DNA of 34,204 bases from Gammaproteobacteria bacterium. Lineage in GTDB: Bacteria; Pseudomonadota; Gammaproteobacteria; Eutrophobiales; Eutrophobiaceae. Numbering within the stretch: the stretch's first letter is position 1; every line of letters starts with the position of its first letter. The translations under genes and the position numbers were made by a program. Below, in pieces: positions 24,860 through 32,458 of the stretch. Under the pieces are notes generated by a model. It made no database searches, was not told where the DNA came from, and saw only the letters and a list, made by a program, of their open reading frames with translations. Location: the NCBI GenBank assembly GCA_026710545.1, contig JAPOQU010000030.1, forward strand, positions 1-34,204, read 5' to 3'.

Positions 24860-24883
24860 GGGGACAGAATTAATTCTGTCCCC
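24860..24883. repeat. Perfect 24-nt palindrome (family member 4)
   Basis: Arms GGGGACAGAATT and AATTCTGTCCCC with no loop, 30 bases upstream of the exonuclease ATG. The arms differ from members at 162 and 22719 only at positions 8 and 10, always with matching changes in the other arm. Confidence 0.85.
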
Positions 24884-24913
24884 GAATTTACACAGCAAAT
24901 ATCCATCAACACC

Positions 24914-25711
24914 ATGAATATTCTCGTATTTGACATCGAAACCATCCCGGACCTTGCAAGCGGCCGGCGTTTATACAACCTGGATGGCCTGCCCGACAGG
25001 GACACCGCGGAAGTCATGTTCAAAAACCGCCGCCAGGAGACGGACAGCAATTCTGATTTTCTGCGCCTGCACCTGCACCGGGTCGTGGCAATTTCGGTGG
25101 TACTGGCGACCCGGGACAGCGTCAGTGTGTGGTCTCTGGGCGCGCCCGAATCCGGCGAGGCGGAACTGGTCCAGCGGTTTTTTGACGGCATAGAAAAATA
25201 TACGCCGACCCTGGTTTCCTGGAACGGACGCGGCTTCGATCTCCCGGTGCTGCATTACCGGGCACTGCTGCACGGTATCCAGGCGCCGAGGTACTGGGAT
25301 ACCGGCGACGATGACTCGAATTTTCGCTGGAACAATTACATCAACCGTTTTCACCAGCGCCATACGGACCTGATGGATGTACTGGCGGGTTATGAATTCC
25401 GCGGCGCCGCGCCGCTGGATGAAATCGCCTCGATGCTGGGTTTCCCCGGCAAAATGGGGATGGGTGGAGGCAAGGTGTGGGATTGCTACCTTGCGGGGGA
25501 AATCGAGGCGATACGCAATTATTGTGAGACCGATGTCCTGAATACCTACCTGGTCTACCTGCGCTACCTGCTTATCAGCGGGCGCCGCACCGGGCCGGCG
25601 TACCAGGCGGATTGTGATCGCCTGAAACAACTGCTCAAGGATGAAAACAAGCCGCACCTGGCGGAGTTTCTTGACGCCTGGGAGAGTGGGGAATTAGGAA
25701 TTAAGAATTAG
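24914..25711 (+). CDS. Predicted 3'-5' exonuclease (PolB-like, DEDDy)
   Basis: A 265-residue member of the DNA_pol_B_exo2 family (PF10108), related to the proofreading domain of family B polymerases. DEDDy residues are visible: D7 and E9 in FDIET, D109 in NGRGFDLP, and Y203 with D207 in YCETD. It is a cytoplasmic single-strand nuclease by family; the precise cellular role is not known. ATG 24914 has no strong ribosome-binding site; the palindrome at 24860 lies just upstream. The final residues (GELGIKN) and stop are encoded by an AATTAGG-type short repeat that has run into the gene's 3' end. Confidence 0.87.
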   Translation: MNILVFDIETIPDLASGRRLYNLDGLPDRDTAEVMFKNRRQETDSNSDFLRLHLHRVVAISVVLATRDSVSVWSLGAPESGEAELVQRFFDGIEKYTPTLVSWNGRGFDLPVLHYRALLHGIQAPRYWDTGDDDSNFRWNNYINRFHQRHTDLMDVLAGYEFRGAAPLDEIASMLGFPGKMGMGGGKVWDCYLAGEIEAIRNYCETDVLNTYLVYLRYLLISGRRTGPAYQADCDRLKQLLKDENKPHLAEFLDAWESGELGIKN

Positions 25712-25731
25712 GAATTAGGAATTGGGAATGG
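25690..25731 (+). repeat. Short tandem GGAATTA-type repeats
   Basis: A run of imperfect GGAATTA/GAATTAG units between the exonuclease and the convergent galE. It forms the last codons of the exonuclease gene. Low-complexity; no function is claimed. Confidence 0.7.
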
Positions 25732-25746
25732 GGGGCGGGGAATTTT

Positions 25747-26748
25747 TCAATACCGGCGCTTCTTTTCCCAGTTGTAACTGGTTCTGACGATGAACTCCAG
25801 GTCATCGTAACGGGGTTGCCAGCCCAGCGTTTCCCTGGCCGAACTGCCGTCCGCGACCAGTTGCGGAGGGTCGCCCGGCCTGCGCCCTGTTGCCGTTACA
25901 GGTATGGGGCCGCCATGCACGCGTTCGACTGCCTGTACGACCTCGCGCACACTGTAACCGTGTCCATAGCCGCAGTTGAGCGTAATGGAAGCGCCGCCTG
26001 CTTCAAGGTACTTCAGGGTCAGGACATGCGCGGCAGCCAGGTCGCTTACATGGATATAATCCCTGACTCCGGTACCGTCCGGCGTCGGGTAATCGGTGCC
26101 GTAAATGTTCAAATGACTGCGTTTTTCCAGCGCGACTTCGCAGGCGACCTTGATCAACAGGGTGCAACCAGGCGTCGACTGCCCGACGCGCCCATCCGGG
26201 TCGGCGCCCGCCACGTTGAAATAACGTAATGCTGCATAGCTCAGCGGCGCCACCTCGGATAAATCCCTGAGCATGATCTCGGTCATGAGTTTGGACATGC
26301 CGTAAGGGTTTACCGGTTCAGTCGGGGTTTCAAGGGTAACCCGCCCTGAATCCGGGGTGCCGTAAACCGCAGCCGTGGAAGAGAAGACAAAGTGCCTGAT
26401 ACCGGAATCCGCGCAGGCTTCCATCAGGTTGCGCGACTTGACGGTATTGTTCTCGTAATACCTCAGTGGTTCCGCAACGGACTCCGGTACGATGGTAGAA
26501 CCCGCAAAATGCAATACCGAGCCTATACGGTGCTTGTTCAGCAATGCGCTGACGAGTCCCTTGTCGCCTGCATCACCCTGTACCAGTTCACAATTGCCGA
26601 CTGCCTGCGCGAAGCCCCTGGACAGGTCGTCCAGGATGACAACCCCGTAGCCTTCCCTGACCAGGTCCAGGGCAACATGGCTGCCGATGTAACCGGCGCC
26701 ACCCGTCAACAACACTGTTTGCTCACCCATGCGATGTTGTTCCGTCAT
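25747..26748 (-). CDS. galE: UDP-glucose 4-epimerase
   Basis: A 333-residue short-chain dehydrogenase/reductase interconverting UDP-glucose and UDP-galactose, supplying sugar for surface polysaccharide. The NAD-binding motif is GGAGYIG (16-22); SSTAAVYG and the catalytic Y-x-x-x-K in YGMSK follow. GTGVRDYIHVSDLA and GRRPGDPPQLVAD are GalE-specific. The ATG overlaps the stop of the upstream L,D-transpeptidase gene (ATGA), so it is the last gene of a minus-strand operon with rlmD first. Another ATG, 18 bases on, would also keep the Rossmann motif. Confidence 0.95.
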   Translation of the reverse strand: MTEQHRMGEQTVLLTGGAGYIGSHVALDLVREGYGVVILDDLSRGFAQAVGNCELVQGDAGDKGLVSALLNKHRIGSVLHFAGSTIVPESVAEPLRYYENNTVKSRNLMEACADSGIRHFVFSSTAAVYGTPDSGRVTLETPTEPVNPYGMSKLMTEIMLRDLSEVAPLSYAALRYFNVAGADPDGRVGQSTPGCTLLIKVACEVALEKRSHLNIYGTDYPTPDGTGVRDYIHVSDLAAAHVLTLKYLEAGGASITLNCGYGHGYSVREVVQAVERVHGGPIPVTATGRRPGDPPQLVADGSSARETLGWQPRYDDLEFIVRTSYNWEKKRRY

Positions 26749-27263
26749 TCAAACAGGTTTACCTCGCAACCTTCAGAGACGAGTTCGAACAACTCGATCA
26801 CGTCGCGGTTGCGCATGCGGATACACCCGGCTGAGCCGGGTACTCCCATCTGCACGTCATCGGGCGCCCCATGTATGTAAATGTAGCGGCGGTAGGTGTC
26901 TACCGTACCACCCTGGTTGATACCGGGTTCTTCCCCCTGCAACCAGATGATGCGGGTCAGTATCCAGTCGCGTTCAGGGAATTGCAGGCGCAGGTCCGCA
27001 TCGTAAATTTCGCCTGTGGGCCGTCTGCCGACGAACACCGTGTTGGGCGCGTGCCCTGCGCCGATCATCTCCGCTATGCTGTGCCTGCCCCGGGGAGTGC
27101 AACCGCTGTCAAGCATTTCACCAATGCCGTTCTTTCCGGTCGAAACGGGGTATGCGCGCATAACACCACCAGTCCCCTGCTTACCCTGTGCAGAAGCGGG
27201 GCCAAGCAGTTGCAGGACCTGCCTGGTCAAATCGACGTTGATCTTGTAGTCATCGGGTCCCAT
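26745..27263 (-). CDS. L,D-transpeptidase (YkuD family)
   Basis: A 172-residue YkuD-type enzyme. These cross-link peptidoglycan or attach proteins to it through a catalytic cysteine. The active site is clear: H131-G-A, then S144-AGC147-IRM. No signal peptide or lipobox is visible from the ATG at 27263, which is unusual for a periplasmic enzyme; an upstream start is limited by rlmD, which ends 12 bases before. It sits between rlmD and galE in a tight operon. A link with cell-envelope work would fit galE. Confidence 0.88.
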   Translation of the reverse strand: MGPDDYKINVDLTRQVLQLLGPASAQGKQGTGGVMRAYPVSTGKNGIGEMLDSGCTPRGRHSIAEMIGAGHAPNTVFVGRRPTGEIYDADLRLQFPERDWILTRIIWLQGEEPGINQGGTVDTYRRYIYIHGAPDDVQMGVPGSAGCIRMRNRDVIELFELVSEGCEVNLFE

Positions 27264-27275
27264 CGACTTTGTACC

Positions 27276-28598
27276 TTACTCAAACAAGGCAATGGATTCA
27301 ACATGGGAAGTGTGGGGGAACATATCCATTACCCCGGCGGCCTTCAGGCTTAACTTTCCCTGTTGTACCAGGATTCCCGCATCCCGGGCCAGGGTTGCAG
27401 GATTGCAGGATACATACACCAGCTTTGCCACGCGTTGCAGGTCCAGTTGCTCGATAATCTCGCGGGCGCCGCTGCGCGGGGGGTCAAGCAAGACCTTGTT
27501 GTAATCCCATGCTGCTGACTGGTCACCCGCGTCCGTTCCCGACAAGTCGCATACGCTGAAACTGACGTTGGTCAGACCGTTCAACAGCGCATTATCCGCT
27601 GCGCGGCGGACCAGTTCTGCCGACCCTTCAACTCCGGTTGCGTGGTTTGCATACCTGGCGATGGGAAGGGTAAAGTTGCCCAGGCCGCAGAACAGGTCCA
27701 GGACCGAGTCCGCGCCGGACAAGTCCAGTAATGAGATAACCCGGTCAACCAGCAAGGGGTTAAGTTCAAAATTCACCTGGGTAAAATCAATGGGGAAAAA
27801 TTCTATAGTGACGTTGTGCTTGTCCAGCCGGTAATGCAGGCCCTGTTCAACCTGGCCGGATAAGCTGTGAATACTGTCCAGTCCGGCAGGCTGCAGGTAG
27901 AACCTGACCGGATGCATTTGTTCGTACCCTGCCAGGGCGCTTTTATCATTATCAGTCAATGGCGCCAGGTGCCGGATGACAATAGCGGCGACTGCATCAC
28001 TTACCGCCACCTCCAACTGGGGAATCTGCCGGTAAACCGACAGACCCCGGATCAGTTCCTTCAGTTGCGCGATGGTTTTTCCGAGGAACGGATGCAGCAC
28101 CTCGCAGGAATCGATATCGGCAATGAAACGGCTGTTCTTTTCCCTGAAACCCACCAGCACTTTTTCCTTCCCGTCGACGTATTTCACGCCCATCCTGGCT
28201 TTACGCCGGTAGCCCCAGTGAGATGCCGACAGGGGTGGGATAACCCGTTCGGGCGCCGCCCCGGCGATGTGTTGCAACTGTTCCAGCAAAACCGATTGTT
28301 TATGTAAAATCTGCTGAGCGCTATCCAGGTGCATCAGGCTGCAACCGCCGCACATATCATAATGCCGGCAGCGGGGTTCGGCCCGTAACGCCGATGGCTC
28401 GATCACTTCTACCGTGCGACCTTCATCGAATTGCCCGCGCCTGCGTGTATACACGAACCGGATTCGCTCACCCGGCAGGGCACCCTGTATGAATACTGTC
28501 TTGCCGTTGATACGGGCTATGCCTCTGCCTTCATGGGAAAGGGAATCTATCGTTGCCGACAGCGGTTCGGCAGGGAGTTTTTTACGCCCGCGGGACAT
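27276..28598 (-). CDS. rlmD: 23S rRNA (uracil-1939-C5)-methyltransferase
   Basis: A 440-residue RlmD. It methylates U1939 of 23S rRNA using AdoMet. An N-terminal TRAM domain (about residues 12-68) precedes the 4Fe-4S cluster cysteines CRHYDMCGGC with a fourth near IDSCEVLHP. The AdoMet fold shows LDLFCGLGNFTLPIA and DPPRSGA. The catalytic cysteine is in YVSCNPATLARD. Length is typical. It is the first gene of the rlmD-L,D-transpeptidase-galE operon. A TATAAT box lies 6 bases before the ATG (28605-28610 on this strand), and no Shine-Dalgarno is seen, so a leaderless message is possible. Confidence 0.96.
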   Translation of the reverse strand: MSRGRKKLPAEPLSATIDSLSHEGRGIARINGKTVFIQGALPGERIRFVYTRRRGQFDEGRTVEVIEPSALRAEPRCRHYDMCGGCSLMHLDSAQQILHKQSVLLEQLQHIAGAAPERVIPPLSASHWGYRRKARMGVKYVDGKEKVLVGFREKNSRFIADIDSCEVLHPFLGKTIAQLKELIRGLSVYRQIPQLEVAVSDAVAAIVIRHLAPLTDNDKSALAGYEQMHPVRFYLQPAGLDSIHSLSGQVEQGLHYRLDKHNVTIEFFPIDFTQVNFELNPLLVDRVISLLDLSGADSVLDLFCGLGNFTLPIARYANHATGVEGSAELVRRAADNALLNGLTNVSFSVCDLSGTDAGDQSAAWDYNKVLLDPPRSGAREIIEQLDLQRVAKLVYVSCNPATLARDAGILVQQGKLSLKAAGVMDMFPHTSHVESIALFE

Positions 28599-28674
28599 TG
28601 ACTGATTATATCAGCCACACCGCCGAAAATGGGCAGTAGCAACACTCCGAAGCAAATATTGTCTGTATAATTGC

Positions 28675-28714
28675 TTGCTGAATGCTGTTTTTGCTGGCAT
28701 AATGCAATAATGCC
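28675..28714 (+). promoter_or_regulatory. Promoter and operator candidate of the first toxin-antitoxin module
   Basis: TTGCTG (28675-28680), 17-base spacer, CATAAT (28698-28703). The interrupted inverted repeat GGCAT...ATGCC (28696-28714) covers the -10 and the antitoxin ATG, a likely site for self-repression. Confidence 0.5.
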
Positions 28715-28946
28715 GGTACAGATCACCATAAGAGGAGTCTCCGAGGAAGTGCGCGATGAACTCGCCGCGCGTGCAGCGTTACAACGCCAATCCATGCAGG
28801 AGTTTCTCCGTTGCGAGTTAGACCGGATTGCGTCCCGGCCTTCCCTGGACGCGTGGCTGCTGGGAGTTCGCTCGCGCAAGGACGTGGTGGGAACTCGTGT
28901 CCAACCTTCCCGTATCTTACGCGCCCGTGATGCGTCCCGGAAGTGA
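28710..28946 (+). CDS. vapB: VapB-type antitoxin, ribbon-helix-helix (FitA-like)
   Basis: A 78-residue antitoxin. VQITIRGVSEEVRDELAARAALQRQSMQEFLRCEL is an RHH/Arc-type DNA-binding domain of the FitA-like kind; the C-terminal half would wrap the toxin. It neutralises the PIN toxin encoded next and should repress its own promoter. A longer frame starts with TTG at 28671, but ATG 28710 begins exactly at the conserved MPVQITIRG. No Shine-Dalgarno is visible. Its stop overlaps the GTG start of the toxin gene (GTGA). Confidence 0.85.
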   Translation: MPVQITIRGVSEEVRDELAARAALQRQSMQEFLRCELDRIASRPSLDAWLLGVRSRKDVVGTRVQPSRILRARDASRK

Positions 28947-29344
28947 CAATTGTCGTTGATGCATCCTTATTAGTCGCCATTCTGGTCGACTCGGGAAGCG
29001 CAGGGAAGTGGGGGGAGTCGACGATCGCCGGTAACTCTTTAGCCGGACCGGAACTGGCGCTGGTTGAGACGAGCAACATACTGCGCCGCCTGGAACGGGC
29101 CGGTGAAATCACAACCCGTGAGGCTGACAGCTCCTTCAGGGACTTGCTGCAGCTCGACCTGGAACTGTTTCCCTTTGCGCCTTTCGCAGAGCGCGTATGG
29201 GCATTGCGGAGTAATTTGACTACTTATGACGCCTGGTATGTGGCGCTTGCCGAGGCGCTTCATTGTCCACTCGCGTCACTTGATAGAAAGCTCAGCCGCG
29301 CCACTGGCCCCCTGTGCGAGATTATCGTTCCACCCCGTTCCTGA
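28943..29344 (+). CDS. vapC: VapC-type PIN-domain ribonuclease toxin
   Basis: A 133-residue PIN-domain protein. Acidic metal-binding residues are visible: D6 in VVDASLL, E in LALVETSNILRR, D in TTYDAWYVALAEAL and D in SLDRKL. VapC toxins cut tRNA or rRNA when the antitoxin is lost. The start is GTG 28943, overlapping the antitoxin stop. The frame is intact. A second TA module follows 70 bases on. Confidence 0.88.
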   Translation: MTIVVDASLLVAILVDSGSAGKWGESTIAGNSLAGPELALVETSNILRRLERAGEITTREADSSFRDLLQLDLELFPFAPFAERVWALRSNLTTYDAWYVALAEALHCPLASLDRKLSRATGPLCEIIVPPRS

Positions 29345-29352
29345 CAGGAATT

Positions 29353-29405
29353 TTGACGGACTAATTAATATAGTCTATATTAGACTATATTAATTAGTCG
29401 AAGGA
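29353..29405 (+). promoter_or_regulatory. Promoter inside a 41-nt inverted-repeat operator, with ribosome-binding site
   Basis: A -35 TTGACG (29353-29358), a 17-base spacer and a -10 TATATT (29376-29381). From 29359 to 29399 runs a perfect inverted repeat: 19-base arms (GACTAATTAATATAGTCTA and its complement) around TAT. The repeat covers the spacer and -10, so an antitoxin bound there would block RNA polymerase. AAGGAG (29401-29406) then serves ATG 29415. Confidence 0.85.
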
Positions 29406-29414
29406 GTATCGATC

Positions 29415-29693
29415 ATGAACCATTCCAAACCCTATCCAGTCTGGACAGTTGCCCAGGCCAAGGCGCGCCTTTCGGAAATCCTGCGTCTTGCCGAAAAGGA
29501 AGGACCGCAACGTATCGGCGCGAGGAAGGCTTTCATCGTAGTACCGGAGCGTACATGGCGGGCACAGATTTCACATCATAAGTCCCTGGGCCAGTGGCTT
29601 GTCGACAATATGCCGCGCGGGGCTGAGCTTGAGGCCCCGAATCGTCACGAACCCGTCCGCGCTATCTCTTTCGCGGCTCAGGATGACGAATGA
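29415..29693 (+). CDS. Phd/YefM-type antitoxin
   Basis: A 92-residue antitoxin. WTVAQAKARLSEILRLAEKEGPQRIGARKAFIVVPERTW is the Phd/YefM DNA-binding fold; the tail, GQWLVDNMPRGAELEAPNR, is the toxin-binding part common in members paired with PIN toxins. It has a strong ribosome-binding site (AAGGAG, 8 bases before ATG) and a long perfect operator upstream. Its stop overlaps the ATG of the toxin gene (ATGA), giving the usual coupled pair. Confidence 0.9.
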   Translation: MNHSKPYPVWTVAQAKARLSEILRLAEKEGPQRIGARKAFIVVPERTWRAQISHHKSLGQWLVDNMPRGAELEAPNRHEPVRAISFAAQDDE

Positions 29694-30109
29694 GCGGCTA
29701 CCTCATTGATACCAACGTGGTATCAGAGCTGACGAAAGCAGCGCCGGACCCGGGGGTTATCGCGTTTCTATCAGAACAGGACGATCTGTGGCTGGCGTCG
29801 GTCGTACTGCACGAATTGGAGTTCGGATTGCGGTCTCTTCCCCAGGGACGTCGTCGAGACGATTTGCAGCAGGTTCTGTCAGATTTCATCGCCGAGTTTG
29901 AAGATCGTATCCTGCCCCTGGAGCGTAGCGAGGCGGTGTGGGCCGCCCGGCTGAGAGCAGAAGCCCACCTGGCAGGCCGGGTGCTGCACCTGGGTGATGC
30001 GCTGATTGCCGGAACGGCCAGGGCTCACGAACTCTCGGTCGCGACCCGGAACATAAGAGATTTCGACGGGCTGGATGTCAATGTCATCAATCCCTGGCAA
30101 ACGCCATGA
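29690..30109 (+). CDS. PIN-domain toxin (VapC/FitB-like)
   Basis: A 139-residue PIN-domain ribonuclease toxin. Motifs are D7 in LIDTNVVSEL, E in VVLHELEFGL, D in HLGDALIAGTA and the last acidic residue in TRNIRDFDGL. The wording LHELEFG and IRDFDGL is typical of FitB-type VapC. The ATG overlaps the stop of the Phd-type antitoxin. The frame is complete; the flippase gene of the polysaccharide locus follows 34 bases on. Confidence 0.9.
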   Translation: MSGYLIDTNVVSELTKAAPDPGVIAFLSEQDDLWLASVVLHELEFGLRSLPQGRRRDDLQQVLSDFIAEFEDRILPLERSEAVWAARLRAEAHLAGRVLHLGDALIAGTARAHELSVATRNIRDFDGLDVNVINPWQTP

Positions 30110-30143
30110 GCGCCATCTCCGACGTACTGCAAATCAGAGCAGG

Positions 30144-31691
30144 ATGAATAATAATGACAAGCGCGGGACAACCCTGAGCGAGCGCACGCTCAGCGGCCTT
30201 GGATGGTCTTACCTGTCCACTTTCGTCAAGGCATTCCTGTCTTTACTGGTACTGGTGATCCTCGCCCGGCTGCTCACGCCGGTTGATTTCGGCCTGCTCG
30301 GCATTGCCTGGATTTTCATCACGCTGGGAAACAGGTTCGGCCAGGCGTTTGTCGGGCCGGCAGTCATCCAGCGGGCTGAGTTGACCGACACTCACATTCA
30401 AGTCGGTTTTACCCTGTCAGTGCTCATCGGCATTGCCATCGCGGCGATGATCTGGTTGCTGGCCCCGTTCATCGGCGATTTCTTTCGTGAATCCACCGCA
30501 ACACAGGTTCTCCAGGTGTTGTCAGTGATTTTCATCATCAACGGAATCGGGAGTGTCCCTACCCATCTGCTGCGCCGCGACCTGCGTTTCAGGGAATTGA
30601 TGGTGGCAGACATTCTGGCCTATTGTATCGGCTACGGATTTACGGCAATCGCCCTTGCTTTCCAGGGTTACGGTGTATGGTCTCTTGTCTGGGGAGAGAT
30701 CATGCACAAAGTGGTCCATACGATTATGGTAATCCGTTATACACGCATGCCTCTTCATCCCCGCTGGGCGCTCCCGGAGGCAACGGACCTCCTGTCCCGC
30801 GGGGCCGGATTTTCGCTGGCCCGATCATTTGAATTCATCGCCCGGCAGGGCGGCTACTTTGTCATCGGGCGCTGGCTGGGCGCCGCATCGCTTGGTTATT
30901 TCACGCGCGCCGACAAGCTGATTATGTTGCCAAGAAACTACGTCAGCCAGAGTTTGTTCCACGTGCTGTTCCCGGCCATGGCGCAGCGGCAACAGGGAAC
31001 AGAGCGTCTGGCAACCATTTACCTGCACGGTTCTGAGGTATTATCCCTGGTGGCCTTGCCGGTAAGCGCCATGCTGTTTGTGTGCGCTCCCGAGATCGTC
31101 TCGGTGATCCTGGGAGGACAGTGGGACCCGGTAGTTGTCCTTCTGCAGATCCTGGCGTTTGCCGTCCTGTTCCAGATGTGCGATATCCTGAATTTCGCGG
31201 TTATCGGCGCGGTAGGCGCGGTGTATCGCCAGGCCTGGCGGCAAGGGATACACGCATTTCTTGTTGTCGGCGGCGCCTGGTATGCGAGCCGATGGGGTCT
31301 GGAGGCCGTGGTGATTGTCATAGTCGGCGCCCAGGTTCTTGCTTACCTGTTGTTGACGCAGTTGACGGTTTCACTCCTGGGTATGCGCTGGCGCCACCTG
31401 CTGCGCTGTTCTCTGCCGGCATTATGGGTCGGCGCCTGGGCCGCCGCGGCGCTGTGGCTGACGGCCGGACAGGTCAGGGCTATGGAGTTGCCGGCAGGGC
31501 CGGCGCTGGTTCTTGAGCTGCTTGCCTGGTTCACGGCGCTGATCGCGGCGTTGTATTACGCGCCGTCTTATGCCCGCCCTGTGTCCGTCAAGTGGGCGCT
31601 GACCAATATTCCCTTCGAGGTACTGGGCATGCCGGGGAGTTATATGAGAAAGGGATGCAAATGGCTGGCGCGGGAACGTGAGGATTGTTGA
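30144..31691 (+). CDS. Polysaccharide flippase (Wzx/PST family)
   Basis: A 515-residue inner-membrane protein with about a dozen hydrophobic segments, beginning SERTLSGLGWSYLSTFVKAFLSLLVLVILARLL and TPVDFGLLGIAWIFI, the hallmark of the MOP/PST polysaccharide exporter family (WzxC-like). It moves lipid-linked oligosaccharide across the membrane. An upstream frame opens at 30075 but overlaps the toxin gene; ATG 30144 has AGAGCAGG right before it and is preferred. It starts a plus-strand polysaccharide locus with a sugar transferase and glycosyltransferases. The substrate is unknown. Confidence 0.88.
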   Translation: MNNNDKRGTTLSERTLSGLGWSYLSTFVKAFLSLLVLVILARLLTPVDFGLLGIAWIFITLGNRFGQAFVGPAVIQRAELTDTHIQVGFTLSVLIGIAIAAMIWLLAPFIGDFFRESTATQVLQVLSVIFIINGIGSVPTHLLRRDLRFRELMVADILAYCIGYGFTAIALAFQGYGVWSLVWGEIMHKVVHTIMVIRYTRMPLHPRWALPEATDLLSRGAGFSLARSFEFIARQGGYFVIGRWLGAASLGYFTRADKLIMLPRNYVSQSLFHVLFPAMAQRQQGTERLATIYLHGSEVLSLVALPVSAMLFVCAPEIVSVILGGQWDPVVVLLQILAFAVLFQMCDILNFAVIGAVGAVYRQAWRQGIHAFLVVGGAWYASRWGLEAVVIVIVGAQVLAYLLLTQLTVSLLGMRWRHLLRCSLPALWVGAWAAAALWLTAGQVRAMELPAGPALVLELLAWFTALIAALYYAPSYARPVSVKWALTNIPFEVLGMPGSYMRKGCKWLAREREDC

Positions 31692-31776
31692 CATCAATAC
31701 CGGAACAGTCATACTTTGCATATCATTCTCTGTTGTGCGGAAGGACCTTGTAGTTGATTGATCCGGTAAAGAAAGC

Positions 31777-32433
31777 GTGAACGAAAGCATCGGCGTACGT
31801 GACGGATATAAACGCGCCTTCGACCTGACCGTCATAATTATCACTTATATTTTGCTGCTTCCCCTGTGGCTGATAGTCTGGATTTTTGTGCCCCTGGCCA
31901 TCTGGCTGGAGGACCGCGGGCCGGTTTTCTATGCGCAGGAACGGGTCGGCCGGCTAGGGAAGCATTTCAAGGTCCTCAAGTTCCGCACCATGATCCAGGA
32001 TGCGGAGAGCCTGACAGGACAGGTCCTTGCCGCAGAAGACGATCCCCGTCTGACCCGGGTTGGGAAAATATTGCGCAAGTTCCACCTTGATGAGATACCG
32101 CAGGTCATCAATATCGTAAAGGGCGAGATGAGCCTGGTGGGGCCGCGGCCCGAACGCCCGGCCCTGGCCGAACAGTTCAGCCGCGAGGCGCCCGGTTTCT
32201 CCGAGCGCCTCAGGGTCAGGCCGGGAATCGCGGGACTGGCCCAGGTGCGCGGCAGTTACTGGACGGATCCGGGTTACAAACTGAAATACGACAACCTCTA
32301 CATTGAAACCATGAGTCCCTGGCTGGACTGCAAGCTGCTTGTTCTTGCCGTCTGGGTTGCCATCAAGCGTGTCTTTTATGGTCCGGACGCTTCCGTGGCG
32401 GATAACGGGGCTGAGACAGACCAGACTCAATGA
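31777..32433 (+). CDS. Bacterial sugar transferase (initiating phosphoglycosyl transferase)
   Basis: A 218-residue PF02397 protein that attaches the first sugar phosphate to undecaprenyl phosphate. One hydrophobic membrane segment (VIIITYILLLPLWLIVWIF, about 18-36) is followed by GPVFYAQERVGRLGKHFKVLKFRTM and the signature LDEIPQVINIVKGEMSLVGPRPERP. The size is that of the minimal catalytic form, without the multi-helix N-terminal part of WbaP/WcaJ. The start is GTG 31777. It lies 85 bases after the flippase gene and immediately precedes a glycosyltransferase. Confidence 0.93.
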   Translation: MNESIGVRDGYKRAFDLTVIIITYILLLPLWLIVWIFVPLAIWLEDRGPVFYAQERVGRLGKHFKVLKFRTMIQDAESLTGQVLAAEDDPRLTRVGKILRKFHLDEIPQVINIVKGEMSLVGPRPERPALAEQFSREAPGFSERLRVRPGIAGLAQVRGSYWTDPGYKLKYDNLYIETMSPWLDCKLLVLAVWVAIKRVFYGPDASVADNGAETDQTQ

Positions 32434-32458
32434 AGGGGTGAGGCGTAGAGGAAGGCAC

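Noticed and set aside
24777..24883. The palindromes as a CRISPR or simple terminator array
   Set aside because: No regular spacing or spacers, and no T-runs after the stems.
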